Of a DNA stretch of 64,000 nt, positions 46,343 through 60,288 are shown in pieces. How positions within the stretch are numbered: the stretch's first letter is position 1; the number at the start of each line of letters is the position of its first letter. The notes under the pieces are model-generated. The model ran no database searches, was not told the DNA's origin, and saw nothing but the letters and a program-made list of their open reading frames with translations. Origin of the DNA: Talpa occidentalis. Lineage: Eukaryota; Chordata; Mammalia; Eulipotyphla; Talpidae. Both the position numbers and the translations under genes were made by a program. Where the stretch lies: positions 77,140,292 through 77,204,291 of the forward strand of contig NW_023604861.1 in assembly GCF_014898055.3 (NCBI RefSeq), given 5' to 3'.

Positions 46343-46621
46343 CTTTTTTTTTAAAGATTTATTTATTTATTTATACATGCACTGGGTACAGTCAGAGGCG
46401 AGGGAAAGTGAGAGAATTCACCAGAGCCAGAGCGGGGAGCAGAACAGGCAGAATGATGAAGTACACTGCTGAGGGGAGCAGCGGGCGGCAGGAGAGGTCT
46501 GCGCGCCATGTGTGACCCTCCTCTGGTGGCCGGGGAGCAGCCGGGGATCGAACCGGCGCTGCAGAGGCTGTGGGCAGCTTCACAACCCAGTGCTCAACCG
46601 CTGCGCCACTGGGGAGGCCCC
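46343..46621 (-). mobile_element. tRNA-derived T+ SINE, copy 15 (young), intronic, sense to SERTAD2
   Basis: Perfect 15-bp direct repeat CACAATTTTTCTTTT (46328-46342 and 46622-46636). The minus-strand head reads 'ggcctccccagtggcgcagc' and the B box 'ggttcgatccccgg' retains its CpG. It shares diagnostic positions with copy 12 at 27789-28110. Confidence 0.93.
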
Positions 46622-47246
46622 CACAATTTTTCTTTTAAAAGCGATATGCCTTTTACTGAATTGCTTCAGCTGATTTTGACGGCACCTCATTCAATCCTTT
46701 GTTAACTCACGCCACATCTATGCAGTCTTGGTAGTCTGCCAGGCACTGGGGAGTCCTACGGATGAATAAAGCCTGGCTTTCAAGGGGCTCAATATCTTGT
46801 ACACTTCATTATCATTTTGAATTATGAGTCTCATCCTAAAGGAATAGGCTAACCATAATAAAACTTTACAGAACTTCCTTCCAATGCTTTATTAAGGAGG
46901 TCACTTGCCTCTTGAGGCAGACATACTTGCTGATGGCCAGTCTGGCATACAAGTCCCACTTGGGGTAACCACCTTCATGTGTCTCAGTCTCCAGGAGAGA
47001 AAGACCAAGGCAGTTGCAACTGATGGTCAGAATCACTTTGACAGTTTGTTAATGCTCATAAAGAACGTGCAGTTACTTGTATTAAATTCTCCCTCATTTT
47101 GTAAACATTGTGTAAACATTTTCTGACACGGCTGTCAATCACTAGAGCCAAAGACCAGTCCCATAATTAACGGAAAGACTTCACATGTTTTTCACTTAAC
47201 AAAAACACTTTCTACCTTAAACATTGTAAGTGTTACAGTGACATGG

Positions 47247-47510
47247 GCCTCCCTGGTGGCGCAAGGGGTGAAATGTCTGCACTATGAAGCTATCCACAGT
47301 AACTGCAGCACGAGTTTGATCCCCTGCTGGGATGCTGACCCACATGGTGCAGCAGACCTCTCCTGTCTTGCCTGCTGCTCCCCTCAGCAGTGTATTTCAG
47401 TCAGTCTGCCTGTTAGGCTCCCCATTCTGTCTCTGGTGAATTCTCTCACCCCCCGTACCTCTGGCCTGTACCCCAGTTCTTGTATGCATAAATAAATAAA
47501 TCTAAAAAAA
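47247..47510 (+). mobile_element. tRNA-derived T+ SINE, copy 16, intronic, antisense
   Basis: Head 'gggcctccctggtggcgcaa', tail TTGTATGCATAAATAAATAAATCT followed by A. TGACA is repeated at both ends. It is inverted relative to copy 15, about 625 bp away. Confidence 0.88.
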
Positions 47511-47521
47511 AATGACAACTG

Positions 47522-47819
47522 AGAGGTCTCCCTGGTGGCACAGGGTTTAAGGTCTCAGCACTATCAAGATTTGGCCAGCCACTGCAGGCATGAGTTAGAT
47601 GTAGGCCAGGAAGCTAACCCACAAGATGCAGCAGACCTCTCCTGTCTTGCCTGCTGCTCCCCTCCCCTCAGCAGTGTATTTCAGTAGATCCGCCTGTGGG
47701 AATCAGACAGAACACTCCCCACTCTGTCTCTGGTGAATCCTCTCACCCCCCCTCCCCACCTCTGGCCTACACCACAGTTCTTATATGCGTAAATAAATAA
47801 AATCTTAAAAAAAAAAAAA
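47522..47819 (+). mobile_element. tRNA-derived T+ SINE, copy 17, intronic, antisense
   Basis: Head 'aggtctccctggtggcacagg', with a small insertion 'gtgggaatcagacagaac' in the centre at about 47,696-47,713. Tail TATGCGTAAATAAATAAAATCTT and a 14-A run. It directly follows copy 16; 'ttacagtgaca' before the pair and 'ttacggtgacca' after it may be the duplication of one insertion. Confidence 0.85.
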
Positions 47820-48091
47820 AGCATTACGGTGACCACCTCACCGTTGTTTTGAAGCAGATAATCTTTTGAAACAGATAATCGTATTAACACTTAAACTATT
47901 AGTATTTGCTTACAATTTAAGCATTTAAAAATACTAGCAAAATTCCACTTTGGCCAAAGAGCTTCTTACTGAGTGCATTTAATTCTCATACAAAGCTTCT
48001 ATGTAGTCTATTCTATGTTATAAAGTGATCAAGCACAACACTTTGAAAGTGCGTGCGTGTGTACACAAACAAACATACATACACTCTGATA

Positions 48092-48371
48092 CAGTGTTTC
48101 TCAAAGTGTGATCAGTAGTTGGGCTGTCTGTGAACTGTTCCAGGTCCTGAGGAGGTAAGCAGAGATACTGTATTACTTAGAAAATGTTTATAGAAAATTA
48201 ATAGAGTAACTGTTCGTGTGCAATTTTTAAAATGAGGCTTCTATTTTCTACCTCTTTGTACTTTTATGTCATTTTTCTAGTAATTATTTGCATCATGTTT
48301 TACTGAAGTACTAGTCCATTAAGAAAAACAAACGAGATGATCCCTTATTACAAAAAGTCTGAGAAGCACAG
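48092..48371. mobile_element. hAT-type DNA transposon remnant
   Basis: The left end CAGTGTTTCTCAAAGTGTG and the right end 'gtctgagaagcacag' are imperfect inverted repeats of the 'cagtgtttctcaa' type seen in Charlie/MER elements. The interior is short and non-coding. Confidence 0.6.
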
Positions 48372-51339
48372 TTCTAAAATATAACCCAAATACCCAAATA
48401 AAAACAAGCTAGGTAGCTCAAAACCATTTTGGATTGTTATTGGTTTTCTGGAGAAGTGACAGGCAAGACAGTGTAGACTTTTCTTTTAGTCATTGATATA
48501 GAACTATCTTTTAAAGACTAGTTGCCAGAATAAACAACAGGACTTTCTCAATAACTCCCATTTCTCTAGAAAGAATCACTTAATCTATAGAACTCAAATA
48601 TTTAAAAAGCAAACTGGTCATGCATTACTGGAAGTATTTAGCAGCATTCCCACAGCTGAAGGAGATTGTTGGAGGTACTTTCAGAGTCAATGTGAGAAGC
48701 ACCCAATTCCAATTAGAACGCTCTAGTTGGTCACAGCTGTGTGATAATCCTAACGATTTAGGAAAGGTCTGATAAGACGTTAGTAATGCTGTCAGGGGAA
48801 GAGGAAGGAGGGCTCTTGTAAGCCAAAGCTGAGTCCAGAGAACAGAAACAGACAAAGCGAGTCTTGGATGGTTTTCAAATGTGCAGATAGAGTTTGTCTC
48901 AAAGCAGCCTCTGCTTTTACTTCTCTATTTTGTTTTATGAAGCAAGACCGGTATCAAACACCTGGTAAGATTGCAAAATGCACACAGTCCTATTTGTAAC
49001 CCTAATTCCGGCTTTTCACAGAAAGGAATAAAATACAACGTAATTAAATCTCCATATTATCACTTAGAAATTTTAAAAATTAAAAAATGAATTTAAAAAG
49101 AGTTAAAAGTTTTCCCATAGTTTGCTCAGCACATCGTTAAGAGTCTTACCACTGACCACATTCAGAAGAGGCCCCAACTCTGAGGCCGTGAATGCCCACT
49201 ACTCTCCGGCTGTACGACTTTGCCCTTCTAGAGTGGGGCACAATTCAAACTCAAGTCTCTTAAGAACCCGAGAAGAGTTGAATGATTTCTCCAGGCCAAG
49301 AGCTCAGGCTGGCCAAAGCCAGGGACAGCCCAGTTCCTAAGAAGCCTCTTTCCTCGGGCACTCTATGAAAATAACAATAGCTCTTCAAGCAAGCTATTGG
49401 AGAGGCACGTGACCTTTTAAAAGGCCTTGCTAGACTGCAGCTCAAAGCAAAGCCGTAGCAGGAGCTCAAACTAACAGGGGGGTGGAAGAAGGGGAAAGTA
49501 GATGTCTGTTGTTCTGTCCAAAAAGGCCCTGTCATGGCTGTGGACCACTGACCCAAGCAAGCACGGTGGGCCCAGGGTTCACTGAAAGAAGAGGCTGGGT
49601 CAAGTCTGGTTCCTGGGCCACCCCAAGGCTTGCATATCTCACTTTTTCCTCCCTCGGGCTTGTGAGCACCCAAGACCAAAGCCCATGTCTTTTCCCCAAT
49701 TTGCATCAAGGCTGGATTAGGGTCTCCCAATGTGGAGGAGTGAGATGGGTGGCCTTCCCTTTTCTGCCCACCCAGGACCCTAAAACTAACCACAGCCACT
49801 TTTCTATTGAATATTCATTGGCTTTTACATAAGGTGTGTGATAAACATCTCCCATCTCCAAAAATCCTTGAGAAACAAACTCCTAACATTCTGATTTTCT
49901 TGACATAAATTTTAGCAACTATTAACTGCAGCAAACTGAGTATTAAAAATGAAGATCAAATCTCACTGGTAGCAACATAAAAGAAAACTTCTCTGCCGGA
50001 GTTTCCCAGGAAGTTTGATACTGAACACAACTCTATGTACCAAATGTGTCTTCCAACTGCTTAGCTTCCCCTAGGAAAGGTCCTGATCTCAAGAGCTACA
50101 ATCTGCTTTGGGAACAGTAACAAATAACCAAAGCCCCCAGGAGATTCGCTAGAAGAAATACAGAGAAGCAGGAAATGATATTACCTGACTACTTGGGGGT
50201 TGCGGATTCTGAGAGATTATGATGGATGGTGATGGGGAGACCCTGAAGACAGGACTTGAAGTTTCTATTTAAGGTGGGATTGTCTCCTAAAATCTGTTTC
50301 CCAACCCTCGGGAGTAAGCCCATGAGGGCCCAGGCTTTTGTTGATGTCCCTATCCTTAGGACTGGGCAGTTCCTGACTCGCCGAGCTCATGGCACAACAG
50401 TCAATGAACCCATGTTAAATGGTGAGAACAAGAAAAGACACTGCGGGACAGTCAGAGAAGAACTACAAAACAAAGATATGTGTATATTTGGCCTAGCGTG
50501 AACTGTGCTTGGAAGAGAGTGTACAGCAAAGGGGAGAGAAGACTGGACCTTTTACCGGATGGGGCCAGGGTGAGGAAATGCACCAGGACATCAGGGTTAG
50601 AGGGGTGGCAGGGTGTGCACAGCGAGCTCTCTGGTAAATGCTTCTTTCACTCTAGTATCAGCCTCACCTGGAGGGTTTGTGGACACAGAATGCTGGGCCC
50701 AGTCCCCCCTTCCCCAAGATTCTCAGGCAGAAAATGAGGCAAAGCGCCTAAGAACCCTCATTTTCAACAAGTTTCCAGGTGGTGCTGGTCTGGGAACCTC
50801 AATTCAAGAAGCACAGTTTCCTATTTTCCCCATCTGGCCATTTAGTTTTTTAACACTGAGAATCTCTTTACTCAATATTGAGTCCACAGGTCTTCCTTGT
50901 TTGTCTAAGCAAATAAGGAAAAAAAAAGGTAAGTGATTAAAAAAAAAAAAAAAGACCATGCAGATGTCTTCAGGTCAATTTTAATGATGAAGCCCAGCTT
51001 CCCAGACTGATATTATCAGACCCCACAGTCCTTCTATCCATGGGGGCTGATTCTCCTTGCTGTGACCTTAGCGTGAAGGGCAATGAGGTTTTATGCTCAA
51101 AGTCCAAAATAGAACTGAGATAGTACCAAAGGGTTAAAAGGGGAGCATTTCATAGTTTTTATATTTTTTAAGGCATTAAGTCAAAAATGCAAACATTATA
51201 AAAGGACAAGAAATCCTCTTAACCCAGTGCCTTTCAACTATTTAAAAAAGCTTTGTTAACCATTTAAAAATCACTCTCCTTTAACGTAATTTTTACCTGT
51301 CAAAATTAATGTCTTGATTTTTAAAAAATTGTTTTTCAA

Positions 51340-51600
51340 TCTAGTTTTGCTAAGTTGTTTTATTTGATGAAGTACCAAGTATACATCCTTGCTAATACTT
51401 TGACAGTACAGAATTTCTCTCAGGTGTGCTCACCTCGTAGCTCTCCCACCACCAAAGCACCTACGTCCTCCACCAATGTCATGATTTTTAAATTTAGAAT
51501 ATTAAATTTACTTTTGCTAATGACCACGTCTGTCACCCCCACCGATAACAACATAACCACTACTTTTCCCTGCGGACTCACCACAGCCCTCTTCCTGGCT
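51340..51600. mobile_element. Old interspersed repeat (possibly L1 3' end, minus), copy 1
   Basis: It shares 'tctcaggtgtgctcacc' and 'ctcccaccaccaaagcacc' with 56,500-56,660 ('cctcaggtgtggtcacc' and 'ctcccaccaccaaagcacc'). The C-rich 'tcacccccaccgataacaac' following fits an inverted L1 3'UTR G-tract. The family is uncertain. Confidence 0.45.
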
Positions 51601-54600
51601 TTCTGACTCTATGCTGATCCAAAAAACATGCAAAAGACTGCATTACGCTTTACTCTGATTCATCCCAAGCAAGATTTATCACTCCAGACAGAAGGAAAAC
51701 CCTCCACCTCATCCTACTCAGTATCCAGAGAATTAAGGCTACAACAGGTACGCCGTTCAGACTGCTAGCTTGGTCCCAAAATCTAAAGGGAGGAAATGAC
51801 TAGAAGGTGGGAGTGAGCACATGATCAAAAAGACAGCAGTGGTCCTGGCCCTGGTGGACTTTGCGGCGTGGAAAGGACACCAGGGCAGGTGTGGAAAGGA
51901 CTCCCCACTCAGCACGGCCGGGTGGAGCGGGAATTCTGGTAGTCATTACTTCAAAGCACCTCAAAGCCCAACTGGTTAGTTTCTTGGGTACATTTTCAAG
52001 AGCCTGTTCCAATTTCTTTTGGAGTAATGAACAACAACTAGAAAACCAGCGTTTTCCCTTTTCTGGAGTGTAGCAGGCTTAAGTGTTTGTTTAAAAGGTT
52101 AACAAGGAAGCACTAGGGGCCCGGGGCCCCTAGTAGGGGAGGGGACACTCCTTGGAGGGGGTGAGATGGCTTTGGGGAACTGGTCATCTTCACCGGGCAG
52201 TGAGGACACTGGCATTTGCTTTGGGGTAAGTCACTGGCCCGTAACATTTGGAATCTGGGCACATTTCTGCATGTGTTCTACGCCTTAATAAGAATGTTTC
52301 AAAAACACTAGTTAATAGCTCTCAAGAAAAAAGCCTATTTCAGAGGGTGCTTTAAGAAGCCATATCTCTAATCTTTTCAGTTATGCTGCCCAATGAGACC
52401 ACCACTGGCTGCGGAGGCATTCAGAAGCATCAATGACTAAAAATCACTAAAATAAGGCATTTCTAGCAATGCTAACAATATTGAACGATGATCTGTCCTC
52501 ATGGAGCTACCCCTTTTGAAGAAAAAAGTTAAGAGAAGCTGTGTAACGAATCTTAAAAGAGACTATTTCTCCATGTTGACATCCTGGCTACTAAACCCCA
52601 AAGCCCTTTAAGTGGAAACACACACATTCTTTCAGTTTCTTTTGGGGGCAATGGCAGGAGTGCCTCTGGTGTCATTAATTGTGTGTGTGACAGACTTCTG
52701 AAACCAAGAGAGGTCAGCCAGAAATGATTTTGGACAACTTCTGAAACGATATTCTCACTGTCTCCTTACCCCCCCCCCACTTGCCCTAGGGCGCATTTTG
52801 GAGCCTGCTCTCCAGGGGGTCTGAAGGGAGAGCCTGGACTCCCACCAAACGCCACCCCCCACCGGCAGCGTGGGCGGAGGCCGCGAGGGGCTACCCACCC
52901 GGCCACACCGCAGCTCTCCGCAGGAAGGAAAAGCCAATCCTACCTCGGAGTGGGGGTGGGGAGCTCATGCGCTTTGCTAACACTCTACACTGTTAAAAAT
53001 GTTACACCTTAAAAAACACACAAGACCTAGAGTCTGATCATGTCTGTGCTTCTAGAACCCTCCCTCCCTTCCGAGTAACAAAACATGCCAGGAGAGCAAA
53101 AAGGCCACCAAGAAAAGGTGGTGATGCTGGCGGTGATGCTCTCTCTGGAGAAAGCAAATAGGAGTAGCCCCAGTCGCCACCCCCCAAACTCCAGGGTGGC
53201 AATTCAGGGGAGGCCGCCGGGAGGGTGAGAAGGTCCAGGCACAGCAAGTCCAAGGGCTGCGTGCCGACTCCAACCCCAGCTTCTGCTCTAGGGGAATGGC
53301 AGAAACGGGGGCAAATTCCAACAGGGTTAGAAAGTCTCTCTGCTTATTTCCAGATAGGGTAAGGTCTCCCAGAAGGCAAGGCAGAGGTTAGTAACAGAAC
53401 CCCTAAAGCTGCCCAAATTGGGGAAGCTTTTTTAGAAAACCAAAGCTCATCGAGGATGAGGACCCTCCAGTAACATCCATGCTAATTGGTAAGTAAGACA
53501 AAGCCTTCCCTGGCAAATCAGCAATGTAATTATGGAGCCGGTCACTGGACGAGGCCAGTTAACTGCGCGCGGGCGCTATTCTGAAGGGGTAACCCGACAC
53601 CGGGGCTGGCGGCCGGCGCTCCCCGCGCCCCCCCCCCCCCGCAGCGCCCCGGGCTCCGCGGCCCAAGGCCCCGCACCCGCTGTTTATGAACGATCAGATA
53701 CTGCATTTCCACGGAGACGACCGAGCCTGAAGCTGAAGTGAAATTTGGCCGGAAAATCAACCTCTAAGTAGAAACAACAACGTCAACAAACCAACTTGCA
53801 CTGTTGGGGGGGGGGGGTGTCTTCTAAAGGCCACCTTTAAAGGAACCCCAACTTTCTCTCTCAGCACTTTTCACATACTTCTGTTAAACTGAAGACAATT
53901 TCTGACACTGGTGGTCTGTTAAATATATTCTCTCTTGGGAAAAGAAAAGAAACTATTTTAATGGTTGATTAATTCTGGGAGAAAATGTTTCAAGTAAATA
54001 TTTCTTTGGAACCGACTATGGTCTTGTTAATAAACATCTGGGGGGAGGGGGAAGACAGGCTCTCTAGAATGTAACTGTTCAGTAGTATAAAATGTTTCTA
54101 ACATCCTGTGTTATTGGTTCCTCCACCAGCTGGGAATTTTAGGGTTTTAAACCTAGTTTGCATGAAGTCAAGAAACAAGTCACCTTCCAAAGACAATGAA
54201 AATGCTGACGATTCTTTAGTTTGACCTAAGAATTCTGGCCAGAAGCACTGCACACCTAAAGCAAAAGGCTGACTACAATATACAGTTTCTAAACTTAAGT
54301 TTCATGAAAACGTACCCAATATGTTACGATACCTGGAATGTGCTTTAAAATACTTCAGAATAAAACTGGTCATGGAGATGAAACAAGATCGACAAAATAT
54401 TGACAGGTCACTGTCGAAGCTGAAGAATAAAGGGGTGCGTTGTACCCTTTACTTTTGTGGATGTTTGGAATTTTCCATAATAAAAAGTTTACAAAACAAA
54501 ACAAAACCACCACCCATACAATATGCCGCTACATATTTAAATTTTTTTTAAAAAACCAAATAAACGCAATGAACTCTTTACTATCAATGAGAACCATTAT

Positions 54601-56479
54601 ATTAACTTGATAGGTTATTTTGCGCACAAGAATGCTATTAATGATCTATGTAAACAAGCATGCCCAGTGTCAGTCCCAACTCCTTTTAAGCTTGGAAAGA
54701 CCGCGTCACATTGAACCACAAGGGGGCGCAGCGGAGCAAGAGGCACTCCTTGAAGTCTCTGCTGCAATTTCTACCTGCATAGCTCTCAAACTACACACAT
54801 TTCCAAGGTTGTTCCCTAATACTGGTCTCCACAGGACATCGCGAAGCAAGCTGAGAGCCTCACCATGACCAAACTAAATTATATTATGCTATAGTTCAAA
54901 TTAGTTCAAATATAACACTGGTGTTTCAAAAGCCATGGTTAAAATCCATGGAGGATCCCTGAAGAACAAATATCCAGCAACAAACATTCAAACCCACACC
55001 ATAAAACCTGGATTTGGAGAAGCCAACAGTTAAGAACTTCCAATGGTGGTTCTAAAGTGGACTCCCAAGTACACAATGAGTCTCAAGGTTAGCAATAAGA
55101 ATTTTACTAAGTATAGAAAAATCTTCAATAATCCTATTGCTTTCTTAATAACCAAAAATTACCTCCAGACTGAACAGATGCTAGTTCTGGCAGTTATCTG
55201 GGAAAATCTCTTAAGGAATATTGGGGAGAAGCCATTTAATTGTAAAATGTACCATAGTTAACTTCAAAGATATAATGAAACAAGTTCTGTATAACTACTT
55301 GCTAGAATTCTACTCAAACTATGAGTTCAGGTTCTAGGATGCTGTATGTTCAATAACAATCTTCATAACAGATGAATTGTTATCACTGAACTTTCTGTGG
55401 AAATTCGGTAAATATGGACAATGTTTTTACAAATATAATTATAATCTCTTAAATTATGATGCTACTTCATACAGATTTTAAGTTAGGGACACATCGTTAG
55501 CATGCTGAATCTACAGTCTCATTAACATAGGGAAAGGAACTCTTATATTTGAATTTTTTCCCCTAAGAGTATGTGTATGTAAAAGCTAGCCAGCTGCGCC
55601 CTACCCCCATTCCAGCACATAATGAAAATATTTTTTTCCTCCTGTATTTATAATTGCTTAGATGGGATTCTGGTTTCAATCCTCTAGTAGCATCTTTTCC
55701 CCAAAGATACCTTGTTTTTCCCCTTCCCACCAGAGACCCCTTACAAACAATGTCAAGGGGAAAAGGCTTAGGTAGAAACAAAATGCCTTGCCAAAATAAT
55801 GTGACAATTTTTTGTTGTTTCTTAAGAGGCCAGTGAATACACAAAACAGTCACACTAAAACAGGTAAATGTAATTTGTTAGCCAAAAAAAAACCTATGAA
55901 AAATAAAAGTGCACATTAGTTAAAACAAAAGGTCTTGCTTTAACAAAAGCTTTTAAGGTTAGGCCAACTAATTGCCACCAAATAAAACTAACAGAATTAA
56001 GCATGCTATACTGGGAAGTATTTTTATGGAAGAGTTTCTTAAAGAGTATGATTAGTTTTTAATCTTTGTTTTCAAATGTGGAATATTTTAGTACTGTAAA
56101 AAAGTCATTTAAAACAAGATATGCTATAAAATATTCCTTACAAATACAGAACATATTTCATCTTTTAACTTCCAAAGGCATTCTCAAGAGGGAAAGCAGA
56201 GAAATGTTATTTCTTTATTTACTTACTTAATTACCGAATAAAACTAAACACTGTATTGCATGATAGAAATCTGGATGCCCTAAAACTATCATATTTCTAC
56301 AACATGACAAATGAAGTTTTAGACATTTAAGATACAGGATAGGAGAAATATACTTAAGACACATTAAGGAGAGGAAGTTAACTTTCATTATATACATGTC
56401 TGTCCCATATAAGCAGCAGACAGATTTTATTTCAGTTATGCTAGTTGTTAAAGTTTTACAAAGACAATTTTTTTTTTTT

Positions 56480-56690
56480 TACTGTAATTTTTGGACAGTG
56501 TATTTCTCCCCTCAGGTGTGGTCACCACTGTTCTCCCACCACCAAAGCACCCATAGTCCACCACCATATTCCCTGGTGCTCTTCCCCCACCTCTCACTCC
56601 CCTTCACCCCTCCCCCATCTCTTCCCGCCCCCATGGATGCCTCATATTTATGGTCAGGTTTCAAGGTTTTTCTTGCAAAGACAATTTAAA
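56480..56690. mobile_element. Old interspersed repeat (possibly L1 3' end, minus), copy 2
   Basis: Same motif order as 51,340-51,600, followed by a longer C-rich tract (56,580-56,632). Reading frames through it are Pro/His-rich and not genes. Confidence 0.45.
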
Positions 56691-59600
56691 CTTTGTATCA
56701 TATGCTGAACAAGTCACAAAGCAGAAAAAGGAACTAAGTATACAAACTAAACTTGAGGGCAGTAAATGACACTTTGTAAATACAGCAGCCATTCACTGAA
56801 AAATAATTACTTTGGGTCTATTTTGAGATAAAACATAGTTCTTCCCAAATACTTCTGAGTACTGATAATTAATGATCCATGGCACTTTACGCAAAGTCAC
56901 TTAGTCAAATATAATAAAAACAACCAGAGCACCACGCTGAATGTAATAAATATTTATTTTCTAAGGAAGCTACCTTTTAACACTTGGACTTCAGTGATCT
57001 TCAATGATCCTTAAGGGGAGCCTGCTCTTCCCCCACCTGCCCCACTTCTACCCACTAGCATTCCATTTGCCCAGTCAATCTTCAGGAGCTTTGGAAGCAA
57101 AGAGGCACGTGCCACTTGAGGAATCCACACTTTAAAGTGTAAAGCAGCTACTGTTCAACAGCTATAATCATCACCAGGTGAAAAGTGGATACGGTAAAAA
57201 TATTTTTACAAATCACTCTGTTCAGAAAAGACCATCACCAGGTTCATGATAAACAGAGGGATAGTTGCAAAAAAAATTTTTTTCTTCTTCAGCAGAGCAC
57301 AGTGCTCAAATTCCTCTGCCAGATCAAGTTTTCTGTGACAGCGGGGAAGACATAGAAGTACTTACATGGAGGCTCCTGCCTCAAAAAGGGAAAGAAATCT
57401 GAAAAGCAAATCTGTATCATGTATTATTATAAAATGGGATAACCACCCAGGGAGGACCAGTGGCTCCCTTGTTATCTCTCCAGCGTGGCTCGAATTTCAT
57501 GCAAACATGCTCTGGTGTAGAGATGACCTTGGGACTTTCAGATTCTCTGAGTTTAACTTAGGCAACTCTTCTAAACACAAGGGTGGGGTACTCTAGAAGG
57601 CCTGCTAGAAGCTCCAGGAGCTGTGTGGCATGGGCTGATAAGCAGCCAGCCAGAGGAGAAGAGAGCAAGGGACTAAAAGTTGAGCTGCAGCAAGTGATGT
57701 TTCATTATTCATTTCTTCCGTGGCATATTCAAGTAATACATTTCACTTTTGTTCAACGGGTTCACACAGTACACAGTCCATTGTAAACACCGTTGTGAGT
57801 GTGTATATAAAATGTCCTTAAGAATCACTTCCCCTTCACTACTCTAGGCGAAACTCCTTAGAAACACGAAAGTGCCTGGAATAGGGTCTTTTCAGTTAAC
57901 AACCAATGAGGATGATGAAAGGGAAAAACTGAGAACTATTAAATGGTAAGTCTGAAAAGTTACAGGTTTTTGCAAAGAGACAAAAAGATAGCAATGCAGA
58001 TATGACTTAGTTTTAGGAACGCAGGTTTGCTGCAACCTGGAGTTACTAGAGAAACAAAGCTGCCTTTGGGCACCTAAAACTAGTCAGACCTGCTATAGCA
58101 GTTGCACAGTGACTCCAGATCTGTCCTCTGCTCTCCTCCCTCCAGCCCCCACCCCGAGTTGCTCACTCCACTCCTCACAGCACTACGACCGGCACACTGG
58201 CCCCTCATTCTGCCATCCCCACTCACAGACTGGAGCCAGCTCTGGACACAGCATGCAAGTATAACAGGAGGCCAGACAAGAGAGCAGATGCCAACTCCAT
58301 TCTGAACTGAAAGCTGCAATGCGTGCAGAACACAGTTTATGTGATTCTGGGTTTCTAAAGTAGACAGATCAAATGGTGGTGTCTGCTTCCATGATTCCCA
58401 GCAGGTATTTCCAATTAAGTTTTCATACGAGTGACAGAACCACCAGCCTTCTCAGCATTAGGAGTCCTCAGACCACAAAAAGTCCAGAATTTCCGAGTCT
58501 GCATTGTCTGTATGTGGTGCTTGTTTAAACGATAAGCATCTGTTTTGTCCTATTAGAAATCATGTTGTCAAAGGTATTATGGGGTTTTTATTTTGCAATT
58601 TTTATTTGTATTTCAAAAAAAAATTTTTGACAGCTAAGCATGTTTTGTTTGTCTAATGATCTTCAAGGAAAAAAAACCAACAACAAGGCGTCTATTTATT
58701 ACCCAGAATAGGAATGTCGTCTTATTGGCCTGACATATGCCATTCACAGATTCATACAAAGAATGAACTGCCACACAGAGCTCATGGAGAAAGACACTGC
58801 TCCACACAATGAGTGATGGGCGCTCCAGGGGACAGCTCTGTTCGCTGGGTACCCAGCATCTGCACAGAGGGCAGAAGTTTGCCTCTAATACCAACTGTGC
58901 CGGCCATTGGAGTCAAGAATTCTTTAAAAAGACACACCAACTTTTGTCAGTAGTTGCTTCTTTCAAGAATATTAAAGCTAAATTAAATATTCATACACTT
59001 CCTAAGAAGGTACTAGAGTGTAGGATTTTTATCAGTCGGTTAAGGAATAACTATATGGACAGAAAATATTTGATTTGTGCATATGCTGTGGCCTTGGTGT
59101 TCTGCTGGGCAGTGCTAATTAATGAAAAGACCGAAGTAGGCTGGTGTTACTCTTATTATGAAGCCATTTTCACTTAAAACTGGAGCTTGCCCTCTGTGCC
59201 TTTAGCATACACTTGATCTTTGGACCTAGTAATCAGAAATACCTCCCTCTCACACACTCTCTCCACCCCCTCCCTTTGCCAAAATACTACTGCAGCGAGA
59301 GCTATCTCCTATACAGTATGTCCTAACAGTAAGTAAGAAATTTCTGTAAGCATTGAAGTTTAAAAAAATTCTACAAGAGAATTAAAGTTCACACTCTCAA
59401 ATACTTCACTCATCTCTACATGTTAAATCTGTATTTAATATTGACAAAGTGGATCTTGACTTTTCAGATATAACTGAAGTAGAAAACAAAGCTTGATGCT
59501 TTTCCTACTGTTCTTTAAAAAGAAGAAACCTCTAACTACAACTTCTTGTTGTAGTTTTCACCTTCCTTAATTACCAAAATGCAAGATACTTTGACTGATG

Positions 59601-60059
59601 TTAAACTTGGACAATTTGATACTGATAATCTGTAATATGCTACTCTATGGACAGGAAAAAAAAATCTATGTATGTATGTACATATATATGTATCTTCAAC
59701 CTCTCCTCATTTCTTTTTTAAACCTGTTTTGTGTGCGCATGCCTTTCTAAAGTAGTACTGTAACTTATTCTGCTACTGGGGCACTGTTTAAAACAGTAAA
59801 TGCCAAAGCTCTCAGTTGCTACACAAGTTCAAGTGAGTTTTAAAATATCAAAACTTCTATTTTACTCATTTACTACACTTGTTATTAATAATTCAGTGCA
59901 TGTCAACTAGATGAAATTTGTATTTCAGTTTCACAATAAAAATGCTTTCAAAGTGGACAATTTAGCAAATAAGAGTCTAAAGATTTTCTAAATCTGAGTT
60001 AATATCTTTCTCTTAGTTCTTTAAGGGAACTTAAAGAACCTGAGCAGCTATTACTTAAG

Positions 60060-60115
60060 GGGGTTGTAACTGTATGGGGAATATAAAAATAAAATTTAAA
60101 TTAAAAAAAAAAAGT
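60060..60115 (+). mobile_element. Minimal L1 3' tail insertion
   Basis: 'gtaactgtatggggaatataaaaataaaat' followed by an A run equals the last bases of the L1 at 28511-29056. Only about 55 bp of the element were copied. Confidence 0.75.
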
Positions 60116-60230
60116 TGTGACACTTGCCTGACAATAAAACTGTTCCCTAGGACACCTCGCGTGGCGCACTTATTTAGTATTATAGAATGTGCGTATTCTC
60201 TCCTACTTATAAGAAGCAAGTAACAGAGCT

Positions 60231-60267
<37 letters not shown>

Positions 60268-60288
60268 TGTGTGTATGTGTGTGTGTTT
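60231..60288. repeat. (GA)n(GT)n compound microsatellite
   Basis: GA repeats at about 60,234-60,265 run into GT repeats to 60,287. Confidence 0.92.
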
